From: JBFMAI01 sp040755725 | Lineage (GTDB): Bacteria; Planctomycetota; Phycisphaerae; UBA1845; Fen-1342 | Reading direction: 5' to 3' | DNA length: 64,000 nucleotides | Assembly (NCBI GenBank): GCA_040755725.1 | Contig: JBFMAI010000033.1 | Span: 24,453-88,452 of the forward strand | Part shown: positions 50,684 to 61,100 of the stretch, piece after piece | Layout of the letters: each line of letters starts with the position of its first letter | How positions within the stretch are numbered: position 1 is the stretch's first letter | Program-made: the position numbers and the translations under genes | Notes under the pieces: generated by a model | The model's database searches: none | The model's input: only the letters and a program-made list of their open reading frames with translations | Told to the model about the DNA's origin: nothing

Positions 50684-52672
50684 GTGGCGAACACAAAAGG
50701 CATCCGCGCCGGCCGGGCGTTCGTCGAGCTCGGCGTGGACGACAAGATCGCCAAGGGACTGCAGAAGGCCGAGCAGCGGCTGAAGGCCTTCGGGGAAGGC
50801 GTGCGCTCGGTGGGGCTGAAGCTTGGTGCGCTCGGCTCAGCTGCGCTGACGTTTCTGGGCGGCACGGTGAAGGCCTTCGTCGACACCGGGGATGCGCTCG
50901 ACGAGATGTCGGCCCGCACCGGCGTGAGCGTCGAGACGCTTTCGGAACTTGGCTGGGCCGCCGACTTGGCCGGCGCCGACCTGGAGACCCTCGAAACCGG
51001 CCTGCGCAAGATGCAGAAGGTCGTCACCGAAGCGGCCACGGGGTCCGCCTCCGCGACGGAGGCTCTGGGGCGGCTGGGCCTGAGCGTCACCGACCTCGTC
51101 AGTCTCAATCCCGAGCAGCAGTTCAAGCTCATCGCCGACCGATTGTCGAAGATCCAAGACCCGACGCAGCGCGCCGCGCTGGCGATGGAGGTCTTCGGCA
51201 AGAGCGGGACACGCCTGCTGCCATTGCTGGCGGATGGCGCGAAGGGGCTCGAGGAGTACCAGCGCAAAGCCCGTGAGCTCGGGCTCACCGTTTCCACCGA
51301 AACCGCTAAAGACGCCGCCGCACTCGCCGACACGCTCGACACGCTCTGGCGGGTGCTGAAGCAGTCGGCGTTCACGATCGGCGCCGCCCTGGCGCCGACC
51401 ATCAAGGACTTGGGCGACGCGGTCACGCGCGCGGTGGTGTGCGTCACGGAATGGCTGAAGCAGAACAAAGCTCTGATCGTCACCGCGCTGCAGGTGGCCG
51501 CCGCTGTCACCGCCGTGGGCGTCGGCCTGATCGTGACCGGGACGCTGATCTCGGGCGTCGGCGCCGTGTTCGGCTGGCTGGCCACGGTCGTGACGGGGAT
51601 CGGCGCGGCCTTCGGCGTGATCGGCACCGCGCTGGCGGCCATCATTTCGCCGATTGGCTTGGTCATCACCGCGGCCGTCGCGCTGGGCACCACGTTATTG
51701 GTCGTCACGGGCGCCGGAAGCGAGGCGCTGACCTGGCTCGGCGAGCAGTTCGGTCGCCTGCGCGACACTGTGTATAAGGTAATGGGCGGGATCGCCGACG
51801 CCCTGGCCGCCGGCGACATCAACCTCGCCGCGCAGATCCTCTGGCTCAGCCTGAAGTTAGCGTGGCAGCAGGGTGTGGCAGCGCTCAACCGGGCGTGGCT
51901 GGAAGCGAAACGCTTCTTCCTCAGCACCGCTTACGGCATGTGGTACGGCGCGCTGGCCGCCGCCGAGATCGGATTCCACGCGCTGGAGGTCGCCTGGATC
52001 GAGACCACATCGTTCCTGTCGCAGACCTGGACCAGCTTCACGGCGGGCTTCCAGAAGGCCTGGAACACGGCGATCAACTGGACCACGAAGCGCCTGCTCG
52101 AGCTTTGGGGTCTGTTTGACGAGACGCTCGACGTCGAGGCCGCCAAGAAGATGGCCGACGAGGACCTCTCGTCCGTCAACGCCGAGATCGACCGGCAGCG
52201 TGACGCGGCGCTGCAAGCCCGCGAAGCGCAGCGCCAGGCCGAGCGCGAGCGCGCCAAGAGCACCCACGAGGGTGCGCTCGAGGAGATCGGCCGTCAGGAC
52301 CAGGACGCGCAGCGGCAGCTCGACCAGGAAACCGACGCCCGCGTCAAAGCGACCCAGCAGCAACTGGACGAGGCCCGCAAAGCGCTGGACGACGCCGTGG
52401 CTGAAGCGCGGCGCAAGCGCGAGGCGTCCGACGCAAAGGGTAGTGCGCCCAAACGGCCGCCCCGCGATCCCCTGGCCGGCCTGGACGATCAGCTCGCCGG
52501 GCTTGGCAATCTGCTCGCGCAGAAGATCAGCGTGATCGGCACGTTCAATCCACTGGGTGCGGCGGGGCTGGGCGGCGGCAGCGCTGCCGAGCGGACGGCC
52601 CGCGCCACCGAGGAGACGGCCAAACACACGAAGCGTCTGGCCGAAAGCGCCGGACGCCTGACGTTCGCGTAG
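50684..52672 (+). CDS. tail tape measure protein
   Basis: The 662-residue protein (GTG 50684) starts with helices and the PhageMin-tail type segment (MSARTGVSVETLSELGWAAD, LGRLGLSVTDLVSLNPEQQF, AALAMEVFGKSGTRLLPLLA). Several hydrophobic stretches follow (VTALQVAAAVTAVGVGLIV, TALAAIISPIGLVITAAVAL), then a long coiled coil (RQAERERAKSTHEGALEEIG). It sets tail length; at about 1.5 angstrom per residue, this would give a short to medium tail of roughly 100 nm. Position after gp10 and chaperones agrees. Confidence 0.9.
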   Translation: MANTKGIRAGRAFVELGVDDKIAKGLQKAEQRLKAFGEGVRSVGLKLGALGSAALTFLGGTVKAFVDTGDALDEMSARTGVSVETLSELGWAADLAGADLETLETGLRKMQKVVTEAATGSASATEALGRLGLSVTDLVSLNPEQQFKLIADRLSKIQDPTQRAALAMEVFGKSGTRLLPLLADGAKGLEEYQRKARELGLTVSTETAKDAAALADTLDTLWRVLKQSAFTIGAALAPTIKDLGDAVTRAVVCVTEWLKQNKALIVTALQVAAAVTAVGVGLIVTGTLISGVGAVFGWLATVVTGIGAAFGVIGTALAAIISPIGLVITAAVALGTTLLVVTGAGSEALTWLGEQFGRLRDTVYKVMGGIADALAAGDINLAAQILWLSLKLAWQQGVAALNRAWLEAKRFFLSTAYGMWYGALAAAEIGFHALEVAWIETTSFLSQTWTSFTAGFQKAWNTAINWTTKRLLELWGLFDETLDVEAAKKMADEDLSSVNAEIDRQRDAALQAREAQRQAERERAKSTHEGALEEIGRQDQDAQRQLDQETDARVKATQQQLDEARKALDDAVAEARRKREASDAKGSAPKRPPRDPLAGLDDQLAGLGNLLAQKISVIGTFNPLGAAGLGGGSAAERTARATEETAKHTKRLAESAGRLTFA

Positions 52673-52682
52673 GAGACCCGCG

Positions 52683-53486
52683 TTGCCCGTCGAGGTCGTC
52701 GAGAAGTTCGAGAGCCGGCTGGTCACGACCGGCACGAGCCCCTCGGTCGAGCTGCGGTACAACATCCGCGGCACGAACGACGACGTCGCAGCGCGCAATG
52801 CGCTGGTCGCTGGCAGCCCCGCCACATACGACCCGTGGGGCAGCGGCTGGTTCTTCCTGCCGCGCGACACGGTCAGCGTTCAGCCGATCGGCGAGGAGCT
52901 CTGGGAGGGGATCGTTCGGTACGGCCCGTTCACGCCGACGAACGAGTCGACCTTCGCCTTCGACACCGGCGGCGGCACACAGCACGTCACGCAGAGCAAG
53001 CAGACGATCGCGAAGTACCCGGCCGGCACGGCGCCGGACTTCAAGGGCGCCATCGGCGTCACGAATGACAGCGTCGAAGGCGTCGATATCACCGTCCCGG
53101 TCTACCAGTTCGCCGAGACGCACTACCTGCCCGACACGACGGTCACGCCGGCCTACCGCATGACGCTCTTTCAACTCACCGGCCGCGTGAACAGCGGTGC
53201 GTTCAAGGGCTTTGCTGCCGGCGAAGTGCTGTTCCTCGGCGCGTCCGGCTCGCGGCGCGGGTACGGCGACTGGGAGATCACGTTCCGCTTCGCCGCCAGC
53301 CCGAACGTCACAAACCTCACGATCGGCGATATCACTGGCATCAACAAGAAGGGCTGGGAGTACCTGTGGGTGCGCTACGCCGACAGCGAGGACACAGCTG
53401 CCAAGGCGCTCGTGAAGAAGCCCATCGCGGTCTACATCGAACGGGTGTACGACGACGGCAATCTGAGCCTGCTGGGGATCGGGTAA
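52683..53486 (+). CDS. tail protein after the tape measure
   Basis: The 267-residue protein (TTG 52683 as M) reads VEVVEKFESRLVTTGTSPSV, ELRYNIRGTNDDVAARNALV, GIVRYGPFTPTNESTFAFDT, VYQFAETHYLPDTTVTPAYR, FAAGEVLFLGASGSRRGYGD and WEITFRFAASPNV. It looks like a distal tail or baseplate protein. I do not recognise a named family. Confidence 0.65.
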   Translation: MPVEVVEKFESRLVTTGTSPSVELRYNIRGTNDDVAARNALVAGSPATYDPWGSGWFFLPRDTVSVQPIGEELWEGIVRYGPFTPTNESTFAFDTGGGTQHVTQSKQTIAKYPAGTAPDFKGAIGVTNDSVEGVDITVPVYQFAETHYLPDTTVTPAYRMTLFQLTGRVNSGAFKGFAAGEVLFLGASGSRRGYGDWEITFRFAASPNVTNLTIGDITGINKKGWEYLWVRYADSEDTAAKALVKKPIAVYIERVYDDGNLSLLGIG

Positions 53487-53489
53487 GCC

Positions 53490-54329
53490 ATGGGCACGAC
53501 GCTGAAAAAGGTGCGCAGCGGCGATCCGCTCGTCATCCCGGCGGCGACGTTCAACGCCTTCGTGGACGTCGCGCGCGACTACCAGGAGCGCCAGCGCAGC
53601 GCCACGCGTGACGGCCTGCCTGATTGGCGCCAGACCGGCATCGTCCTGATTCGCAATGACAGCGGCGGGGATCGCAATCGCTTTGACGTGCTCGGCGTGG
53701 CCGGCACCGTGATCAACCCCACGGACAACGCCGACGCGTTCAAGGAGCGCGTTGCCCTGAAGGGTGTCACGCCCACCGCCGCGCATGCGGGCCGGTTCGT
53801 CATCCTGCTCGAGCCCGTGAAGAACGGCTTGTTTGGCCGCGGTTGCGTGGACGGGGTCTGCGTCGCCCGCGTGAAGATGAACGACGAGGGCCACGTCTTC
53901 GCCGAGGCAAAGGACGGCCAGGCGGACAAGCTGGACAGCGGCGCGGCGGGATCGGCCTGCCTGTTGTGGGTGCAGCCGCCCAGCGAGCGCGACCCGGACC
54001 CGACGGTAGCCTGGGTTATCGCGAAGATCGGCCTGCCCACCGGGGCGGCGTCGATGGCCGCCGCATTCGCGATGATCACGTCGAAGTCCGGCACGGCCCC
54101 GCCGTACCGCTACGCCGCGGCGCAGGCCACGATGGATGAGGACGGGGCGTGGACGCAGGTCGGTGGTGGGCTGGCGTACAACAGCGTGTTCAATCTGGAG
54201 GAACAGGGCGCCGGTGGGCAGTGGGTCAATCCGCTGGTCGTGGGCGACGTGGTGCTCATCTTCGCGGCGCCCGATCCGGGCGTGGATGCCTTCGTCTGCA
54301 CGCGGTCGCACTACCGGGGGACCTACTGA
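53490..54329 (+). CDS. tail/baseplate hypothetical protein
   Basis: The 279-residue protein (ATG 53490) has RSGDPLVIPAATFNAFVDVA, RNDSGGDRNRFDVLGVAGTV, LLEPVKNGLFGRGCVDGVCV and beta-rich segments after it. The start ATG is three bases after the previous stop and its TGA overlaps the next ATG. From memory, similar proteins are frequent in planctomycete phage tails; a hub or spike role is plausible. Confidence 0.6.
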   Translation: MGTTLKKVRSGDPLVIPAATFNAFVDVARDYQERQRSATRDGLPDWRQTGIVLIRNDSGGDRNRFDVLGVAGTVINPTDNADAFKERVALKGVTPTAAHAGRFVILLEPVKNGLFGRGCVDGVCVARVKMNDEGHVFAEAKDGQADKLDSGAAGSACLLWVQPPSERDPDPTVAWVIAKIGLPTGAASMAAAFAMITSKSGTAPPYRYAAAQATMDEDGAWTQVGGGLAYNSVFNLEEQGAGGQWVNPLVVGDVVLIFAAPDPGVDAFVCTRSHYRGTY

Positions 54330-55519
54330 TGGGCCGGTTCCTGGTGCGACATGTTGATCAGGACAGCGGCGTGGAATTGGCCCGGTTCGCGCTGCCGAAT
54401 CTGCTGGCGTACGAGGGGATCGAATACGTCTACCGCCAGCTCTTCCCGGCGTATCAGGCGGCGATGACGTTCCAATTGGGCGTCGCCGGCCCGACACCGA
54501 GCTACCCAAACGATCGGCCGAACACGGGCGGCGGTGCGGCCTTCGGTCCGACGCTGACGTTCGCGCAATGTACGGGCGCGCAGGCCAACGAGGGCGGCTG
54601 CTATACCAGTCCGATGCGGACCTCGTTCGGCTACGCCCGGCAGGCACTGAACTTCACGGCGTCGATGGAGGCTGACGGCGGCGGGTTCGTCTCGCAGGAG
54701 GTCACGTTCCCGAACAACCACGCGTGGTCACCGCAGGCCGCGGCGGACTGGGACTTCCCCTGGACGCCCGAGGAGGTCGAGCAGCCGCCGCCGGAGTGGA
54801 CGCCGAAGGAGTCGTGGGAGCCCGAGGTCGGCTATCCCTGGCAGCGGCCGCGGAAGCGCTGCGGCACGGACTGCGACCCGTACAACCCCAACGTGTGCCT
54901 GCGGCCGTACATGTACCAGTGGGACCCGTCGGGCGAACTCGACTGGCTGTGCGACTTCCGAAAAATGGGCGGCTTCCCGATCACGCTGGCGTTCGTCGCG
55001 GACACGTCGCGGAACAAGCTCGTCGCCGTGGCGGCATTCCAGGCGCCGGTACTGCTGCGCCCGGGGACCTCATTGCACGTCATCTACCAGGCCCGGATCT
55101 TCGGCCGGATCACGCGGGACTTCGCGCTGCGCTTCGCGAAGTATGCGTTCCAGAAGACCGGCAGCCGGTACACGACGATCTACTGCCGGCCACTGCTGGC
55201 GGCTGCGCCGCTGTTCACACGGCGAACGACGTACGTCGACATCGCGCCGTTTTTCCACACGCACCTCGCCGCGGTGGCGCTCAGCTCGTGGACGTACGTC
55301 GCCGGCCCGCCGCCGCGCGTGGATTCCGCTACCACCCTGCAGTGGCAGAACACGAGCGGCGCAGCCATCGGCCCGTTCAGCGGCCTGGCGGTGTACGGCC
55401 TGGTCGGCGGCAGCAACGAGCTTATGTGGGTCACCAAGATCGATCCGCCGGTGAGCGTGCCCAATGGCGACACGCTACGTGTGCCGGCCAAGGTGAAGTT
55501 CCAGTTGGACGGGGTGTAG
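54329..55519 (+). CDS. large tail protein (fibre-associated)
   Basis: The 396-residue protein shares one base with the previous stop (TGATG). It has GRFLVRHVDQDSGVELARFA, LLAYEGIEYVYRQLFPAYQA, VSQEVTFPNNHAWSPQAAAD, GFPITLAFVADTSRNKLVAV, and FGRITRDFALRFAKYAFQKT. Rich in Trp, Pro and Cys (RKRCGTDCDPYNPNVCL), it resembles a tail-tip or fibre protein. No family is recognised. Confidence 0.6.
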   Translation: MGRFLVRHVDQDSGVELARFALPNLLAYEGIEYVYRQLFPAYQAAMTFQLGVAGPTPSYPNDRPNTGGGAAFGPTLTFAQCTGAQANEGGCYTSPMRTSFGYARQALNFTASMEADGGGFVSQEVTFPNNHAWSPQAAADWDFPWTPEEVEQPPPEWTPKESWEPEVGYPWQRPRKRCGTDCDPYNPNVCLRPYMYQWDPSGELDWLCDFRKMGGFPITLAFVADTSRNKLVAVAAFQAPVLLRPGTSLHVIYQARIFGRITRDFALRFAKYAFQKTGSRYTTIYCRPLLAAAPLFTRRTTYVDIAPFFHTHLAAVALSSWTYVAGPPPRVDSATTLQWQNTSGAAIGPFSGLAVYGLVGGSNELMWVTKIDPPVSVPNGDTLRVPAKVKFQLDGV

Positions 55520-55521
55520 CC

Positions 55522-57345
55522 GTGGCGTTCGTCGACATTACCAGCGAGCAGCACGCCACGTACGGGACGCACTCGCACGGCGAGGAGACGTTGGCCACGC
55601 GCGGCGGCGCGGTTCCGGGCCAGCTCCGGTGGTCCGACCTGCATCCGCCCGGCGTGAAGGTGCTGCCCAAGGGCTCGCCGCCGGCCGGCCCGGGCGAGAT
55701 CAACTGGGAGGACACGCTCGGCGGCAAGTTCGCCCTAGCCCTGGAGAAGCTCGAAGGCCTGCTCTACGCCGTCTTCGGCTCGCGGCCGAACGGCAACCCG
55801 AAGCGGCAATGGTACGACCGCCAGCACCCGCGCTGTCTGTGGGGGCCGGAGATGTGGGAGCGCCGGCTGATTCTCGGGCCGATCGGCTGCAACGAGACCG
55901 GCACTTGCTGGGACTACCAACCGTCGGGCAAGGAGTACGCCGCCCTGGGTGAGAATCCGCCCTGCTGCCCGATGCCCAAGCCCAGCGTGCCGATCCGCAC
56001 GCGCTCGGGCGACCCCGCCGGCCAGTTCGCGACCGGCACGCACGATCGGACGTACTTCCCGCTGGGCAGCGTCGCGCGCGACCAGGCCAGCGACCCGTTC
56101 GACCCGGAGGGTTCCGGCTGGTTCGGCGCCACGCAGCCCGGCCGCCCGGACGGCGTCGGCTATGTCCAGAAGACCGGCCAGACCGTCACCTTCACCTACA
56201 CGAAACCCGGCGGCGTGCCGACGCCGACGAACGTGCGGCTGTACTACCAGACGAAGGCGCCGGGCGGCGCCTGGTCGAGCTGGTCGTTCGTCGCGATGTC
56301 CGGCGGGCCGACGTACACGGCGCAGCGCGGCCCGTACGCGCACGGGACCGAGATGCGCTGGTATGTGCGCTACTTCTACAACGACCCCGATCCGCAGGAC
56401 CCGGACATTACGAAGTACGACCCCGGCGGCGAGAGTGCACCGGCCGACAACGACGCCTACTACGTCCAGTGGTTCACGCACTTCAACCCGTACGCCTACG
56501 GCCTGCCCGAGATGCTGGAGGACTACGGGGGCGTCAACGTCCGGCACGGGACGGACTTCTTCCAGTGCGACGGCGGCGAGACGATCCAGCCCGCGCTGAT
56601 CAACATGGTGCGCTTCGTGCTGTCGTGGCTGGGCGGCGATTGCTGCACCGGCGAGTACGACACCTGCGCCGAAACGGACGACCGGTGCGACGCCTTTCAC
56701 CACAACCCGCGCTTCCGCGGCGGCGACGACGGGCTGTGTTGCGTCCCGATGCCGATCAAGTTCCGCTGGAGCGGCTCCAACGTCCACCCGCACTACATGA
56801 CCGGCGGCAAGGGGCTCATCGGCGGGCCGACGCCCGACCCGCGCCCGCTGCACAATCATCCGAACCACGTGCCCGGCCAGGGCGAGACGTGGGGCAGCGC
56901 TGCCGCGCGAAAGACCTGGCGCGGCATCAACATGCTGTACGCCGACGACCAGCACTTCAACAACCCGTTCTACGGCGGCGGGTACTCGTGGGGCACGGCG
57001 CCCGGCACGTTCGTCCTGATGTACGAGCCCGCCTGGGACGACTTCGCCAAGGTCTGGGCGAAGTATCCGTCGTGGGGCCTGCGCCCGGGCGACGTGATCG
57101 AGGCGGTCCACATCCGGGAGATCATCGACGCGGTCGATTACCTGATCGACTACGGCGTGTGGACCTCGATCGGCCTCTGCACGCGCAAGCGCACGCCCGG
57201 CCAGTTCATGGGCAAGGACTGCGGCTACCACTACGCCCTGAACTACACCGACTGCTACGGCACGAGCGGGGCCGAGTGGAGCGTGCCGCCGCGTGGCGCT
57301 GAGCGCGCTGTCGGCGGTGCTGGCTGCAAGGACTGTGGGAAGTGA
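55522..57345 (+). CDS. receptor-binding or fibre-type protein, cysteine-rich
   Basis: The 607-residue protein (GTG 55522) begins VDITSEQHATYGTHSHGEET and carries a beta-rich domain with TVTFTYTKPGGVPTPTNVRL (fibronectin-like), and a late Cys/His-rich part (GGDCCTGEYDTCAETDDRCD, CCVPMPIKFRWSGSNVHPHY). It ends GGAGCKDCGK. As the last gene of the late operon it is the likely host-binding protein. The many paired cysteines suggest metal sites or disulphides. Confidence 0.65.
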   Translation: MAFVDITSEQHATYGTHSHGEETLATRGGAVPGQLRWSDLHPPGVKVLPKGSPPAGPGEINWEDTLGGKFALALEKLEGLLYAVFGSRPNGNPKRQWYDRQHPRCLWGPEMWERRLILGPIGCNETGTCWDYQPSGKEYAALGENPPCCPMPKPSVPIRTRSGDPAGQFATGTHDRTYFPLGSVARDQASDPFDPEGSGWFGATQPGRPDGVGYVQKTGQTVTFTYTKPGGVPTPTNVRLYYQTKAPGGAWSSWSFVAMSGGPTYTAQRGPYAHGTEMRWYVRYFYNDPDPQDPDITKYDPGGESAPADNDAYYVQWFTHFNPYAYGLPEMLEDYGGVNVRHGTDFFQCDGGETIQPALINMVRFVLSWLGGDCCTGEYDTCAETDDRCDAFHHNPRFRGGDDGLCCVPMPIKFRWSGSNVHPHYMTGGKGLIGGPTPDPRPLHNHPNHVPGQGETWGSAAARKTWRGINMLYADDQHFNNPFYGGGYSWGTAPGTFVLMYEPAWDDFAKVWAKYPSWGLRPGDVIEAVHIREIIDAVDYLIDYGVWTSIGLCTRKRTPGQFMGKDCGYHYALNYTDCYGTSGAEWSVPPRGAERAVGGAGCKDCGK

Positions 57346-57395
57346 CGTGGCTGCCTTGGGCGAGGATCGTGCACGGCCCGGCGAACCAGCCGGGC

Positions 57396-57710
57396 TCACA
57401 CGGCCAGTAGTCGCTCGATCTGCGCGGCACGCTTGCGGATCGTCCCCATCGAAACGCCGAAGAGTGCCTCGACCTCGCGGTTGAGCAGCCCGGGTACGCC
57501 ACAGGCTCGCCGGTCCCGGTTGGCCAAGCCGTAGATGATCCCGGCCGCCCAGCCTTCGGGCTTTCCCGGAAGCGGTTTCTCGCAAGCTGCCAGCAATCGA
57601 AGCGCCTTCAGGGCGCGCTGCTGCGTCGCCGCGTCAGGGTGTTCGCCGAAGAAACGCTCCAGGCTCTCCCGGCAGGTCAGCATCAAACCGTCGTTGCTCG
57701 CCGCCTTCAT
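57396..57710 (-). CDS. DUF6398-like HTH protein
   Basis: The 104-residue protein reads LERFFGEHPDAATQQRALKA, PEGWAAGIIYGLANRDRRAC and LLNREVEALFGVSMGTIRKR. The last segment is a cyclin/TFIIB-like or HTH helix pair, as in DUF6398 proteins. It points against the prophage late operon and marks the right boundary zone. Role unknown, probably DNA binding. Confidence 0.65.
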   Translation of the reverse strand: MKAASNDGLMLTCRESLERFFGEHPDAATQQRALKALRLLAACEKPLPGKPEGWAAGIIYGLANRDRRACGVPGLLNREVEALFGVSMGTIRKRAAQIERLLAV

Positions 57711-57839
57711 CGTGAGCTCCTGATTCCCATTCTAGCCAACTCGAATCGCAGTCGGCGATTGTTTCGCTGCACAACTTCCGAATGCGCCGCCCTCATCGAG
57801 CGCTGGCTCCGTTCGCGCAAACTCGGCCGCCCAGCCGGG

Positions 57840-57866
57840 TTGACAGCAATAGCTAGCAACTGTCAA
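57840..57866. promoter_or_regulatory. palindromic promoter/operator region of the defence operon
   Basis: TTGACAG and CTGTCAA form a 7-bp inverted repeat with a 13-base loop, 56 bases before the HTH gene. The left arm contains a TTGACA -35 word. It may be a binding site of the HTH protein. Confidence 0.4.
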
Positions 57867-57921
57867 ATGCTCCGATCAGGCAGAAAACCAGACGGAAGCC
57901 GCCTCCGGCCCGGAGCGAGCG

Positions 57922-58107
57922 ATGGCGAAAACCCGCGCCGATGTGCTGACGATCGACGACCTATCGGCCTATCTGAAGGTCTCAAAGTCGACGCTCTACA
58001 AGCTCGCCCAGGAGGGAAAGGTGCCAGGCCAGAAGGTGGGGCGCCACTGGCGCTTTCACAGGGTGACGATCGACAAATGGCTCGCCGAGAGGCCGGCGAA
58101 GCGATGA
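57922..58107 (+). CDS. excisionase-family (MerR-like) HTH protein
   Basis: The 61-residue protein has the short winged-helix signature VLTIDDLSAYLKVSKSTLYK with LAQEGKVPGQKVGRHWRFHR and TIDKWLAER. Such proteins bind DNA either as excisionases or as small regulators that precede defence operons. The next gene, a large helicase, starts 16 bases after its stop, so an operon-regulator role is likely. Confidence 0.85.
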   Translation: MAKTRADVLTIDDLSAYLKVSKSTLYKLAQEGKVPGQKVGRHWRFHRVTIDKWLAERPAKR

Positions 58108-58123
58108 TGCGGGGCAACGCGGC

Positions 58124-61100
58124 ATGACGATTAGCGAACATCCGATCGGCCAGCGCATCCGCCTGCCCGGACACTTTCCCGAGCCGGTCGTGCTGGAATC
58201 CGTTCGCTCCCTGGGCACGGGGGTCGAGTGCCGGGTACGTCTTCCCGACGGCACGCCGGATGAGGCCATCCTCTCGCAGGAGGAGGCGGAGGCGATCTTC
58301 GGGAAGCGCGAGGCGGGCGCTGTCAGGCTCGCCACGGCTGATCCTGAGCGAGTGCGGCTGCTCGTCGAATCTGCAAGAATCCGCCTCGCGTACGCGCACG
58401 ACAAGCAGTTCGCCGTCAGCCTCTCCGGCATCCGCACGCTTCCGCACCAGATCGAGGCCGTTTACCTACGCATGCTGCCGCAGCCGAGGTTGCGCTACTT
58501 GCTCGCCGACGACCCCGGCGCAGGCAAGACGATCATGGCCGGGCTACTCATCAAGGAGTTGAAGCTCCGGCAAGCCATCGAACGCATTCTTATCCTCTGC
58601 CCTGCGCCTCTGACCATCCAGTGGCAAGATGAACTCCTCCGCTGGTTTGGCGAACCGTTCGACATCATCTTCGCGGCCGTCGACCAGCAGCAGTTCGTCA
58701 ATCCGTGGCAGCGTTCGAACCAAGTTGTGGCGTCGCTGGACTACGCCAAGCAGGACGACGTACGGGAGCGCGTTTGGCAACAGCGATGGGATATGGTTGT
58801 TATCGACGAGGCGCACAAGTGCAGCGCCTACACGAAACGGTCGGCATCACGAGGCGATGAGCCTGATAAGACGAAGCGGTATCAACTCGCCGAGCGGCTC
58901 ACGTCGCAGGCCGACCATGTACTCCTGCTCACGGCGACGCCGCACCACGGCGACGACGATCGCTTCGCGCACTTCGTCCGCCTGATCGACCCCGACCTGT
59001 TCCCCGAGCCACATCGGCTCGCGGACCGGGCGGGCGAGATTCGTCGCGACATTCTGCGCCTGGGTCCGGAGTGCCCATGGGCCCTTCGCAGGCTGAAGGA
59101 GGATCTCAAGGACATCCACGGCCGGCGGCTGTTTCCGGATCGGCACGCCCACACCGTCACGTTCCGCCTGAACCGCGAGGAATACGACCTCTACAAGGCG
59201 GTGACCGCGTTCATCAATCGATTCCTCCCCCAGGCCGCCGGCCGGAAAAAGGCGAGCGTCGCGCTCGCGCGGACCGTGTTGCAGCGTCGCCTGGCCAGTT
59301 CGACCTACGCGATCTGCGAATCGATCCGGCGCCGACTGGAGCGTCAGCAGGTTCTGCTCCAAGAGCTCGAGGAGCTACCGCCGAAACAGCTTGCGAAGCG
59401 TCTGGCCCAGCTCCAGGGACAGATCACCGACTTCGAGCAGGACGAGGATGACCTCGACGAAGAGGTGCGCGACCGGCTGACCGACGAGACCACTGCCGCG
59501 GTCGAGCTGGACCAGCTTCGCGCTGAAATCGCCGCCCTTCAGGACTTGCATGCCCAGGCGAAGCGCGTTCGCGACCACGCCCGCGACTCCAAGCTCGAAG
59601 CCCTGAAACAGTGCCTCGAAAAGGCTACGTTTCACGAGCTGGCGGACGGGCGCGGTAAACTGCTCATCTTCACCGAACACCGCGACACGCTCACCTATCT
59701 CTGCGAGCACTTGAAGCGCTGGCGGTACTCCACCTGCGACATCCACGGCGGCATGAACCCGCACGACCGCAAGCGAGCGCAGGAGCAGTTCCGCACCGCC
59801 GCGCAGGTCTGCGTCGCGACCGAAGCGGCCGGCGAGGGCATCAACCTCCCGTTCTGCCACTTGATGATCAACTACGACCTGCCCTGGAACCCGACGCGTC
59901 TCGAACAGCGACTCGGCCGCATCCATCGCATCGGGCAGGAGCGGGATTGTCACGTCTTCAACTTCGTGGCGAGCGATTCGGACGAAGGGCAGCCGATTGT
60001 CGAGGGCCGCATCCTCCACCGCCTCCTAGAGAAACTCGACCAGATGCGCGTGGTGCTCGCCGACCGCATCTTCGACGTAATCGGCGAGGTGCTGTCGCTG
60101 AACGACGTGAACCTGCCAGAGATGCTGCGTGACGCCGCCCATGATCCGCGGCGGCTCGACGAGTACATCGACCGCATCGAGAAGATCGACCCGCTCCGGC
60201 TAAAGAGCTACGAAGAGGCGACCGGCGTGGCGCTCGCTCGCGCCAGCGTCGATTTCTCGTCGTTTCAGCGGTCGAACGCCGAGGCGGAAGAGCGCCGGCT
60301 GATGCCCAAGTACGTCGAGAAGCACTTCGTCGAGGCCGCGAAAGAGGTCGGTCTGAAGATCGAACCACGCGCCGATGGGCTGTGGCGCGTCGAGCACGTG
60401 CTTGCCGACCTGCGTTCTGAGCGCTTGGGCGCGGTGCGGAGGCTCGGAAAACCCGAGAGCGCTTATCGCAAGCTCACGTTCCACAAGGAGCACCTCGACC
60501 TCGACCAACACCTCGACGCCGTTCTCCTCGGCCCCGGCCATCCGCTCTACGCGACCGTCGACGAGCGGCTGAACGAGTTGCTCGCTCCACTGGCCGGCGG
60601 CGTCGCGTTCTTTGTCGACGTGGCCGCCGAGGCCGCGTACCGCCTGCACTTCTTCGAGATGGCGATCCGCGGGCAGAAAACCACCGGCGAGCCGGACACG
60701 CTCTTCGCCGAACTCATCGCCGTCCGCGAGGACCCGCAAGCGCCGCCCGCGGAGCGGTTCAGCGTCGTGCCGGCGGATGTGCTCATCGATCTCCCGGCGC
60801 ATCCGAAACCGCCTGCCGAGATCGACCGGCTCGACCCGACGCCCGCGTCCGACTTCCTGAAGAGCACGTATCAGATGGAAGTGCGCGGCCGCTGCCAGAA
60901 GGAGCGTCAGCATTTCGTCGGCGTATGCCGCGACTACCTCGACCGCTCCTTCGATGCTCGCGTTCGGGCCGCGCAAGATCGTGTGATGAATCTCCGCGCT
61001 CGCGAAGCGATGGCTCCCGAGGTCGGTATCGCGCGGCAACGTGCGGAAAATGACCTTGCGGACCTCCAGCGCACCCGCAAGGAGCGCATGGAAGCGCTGG

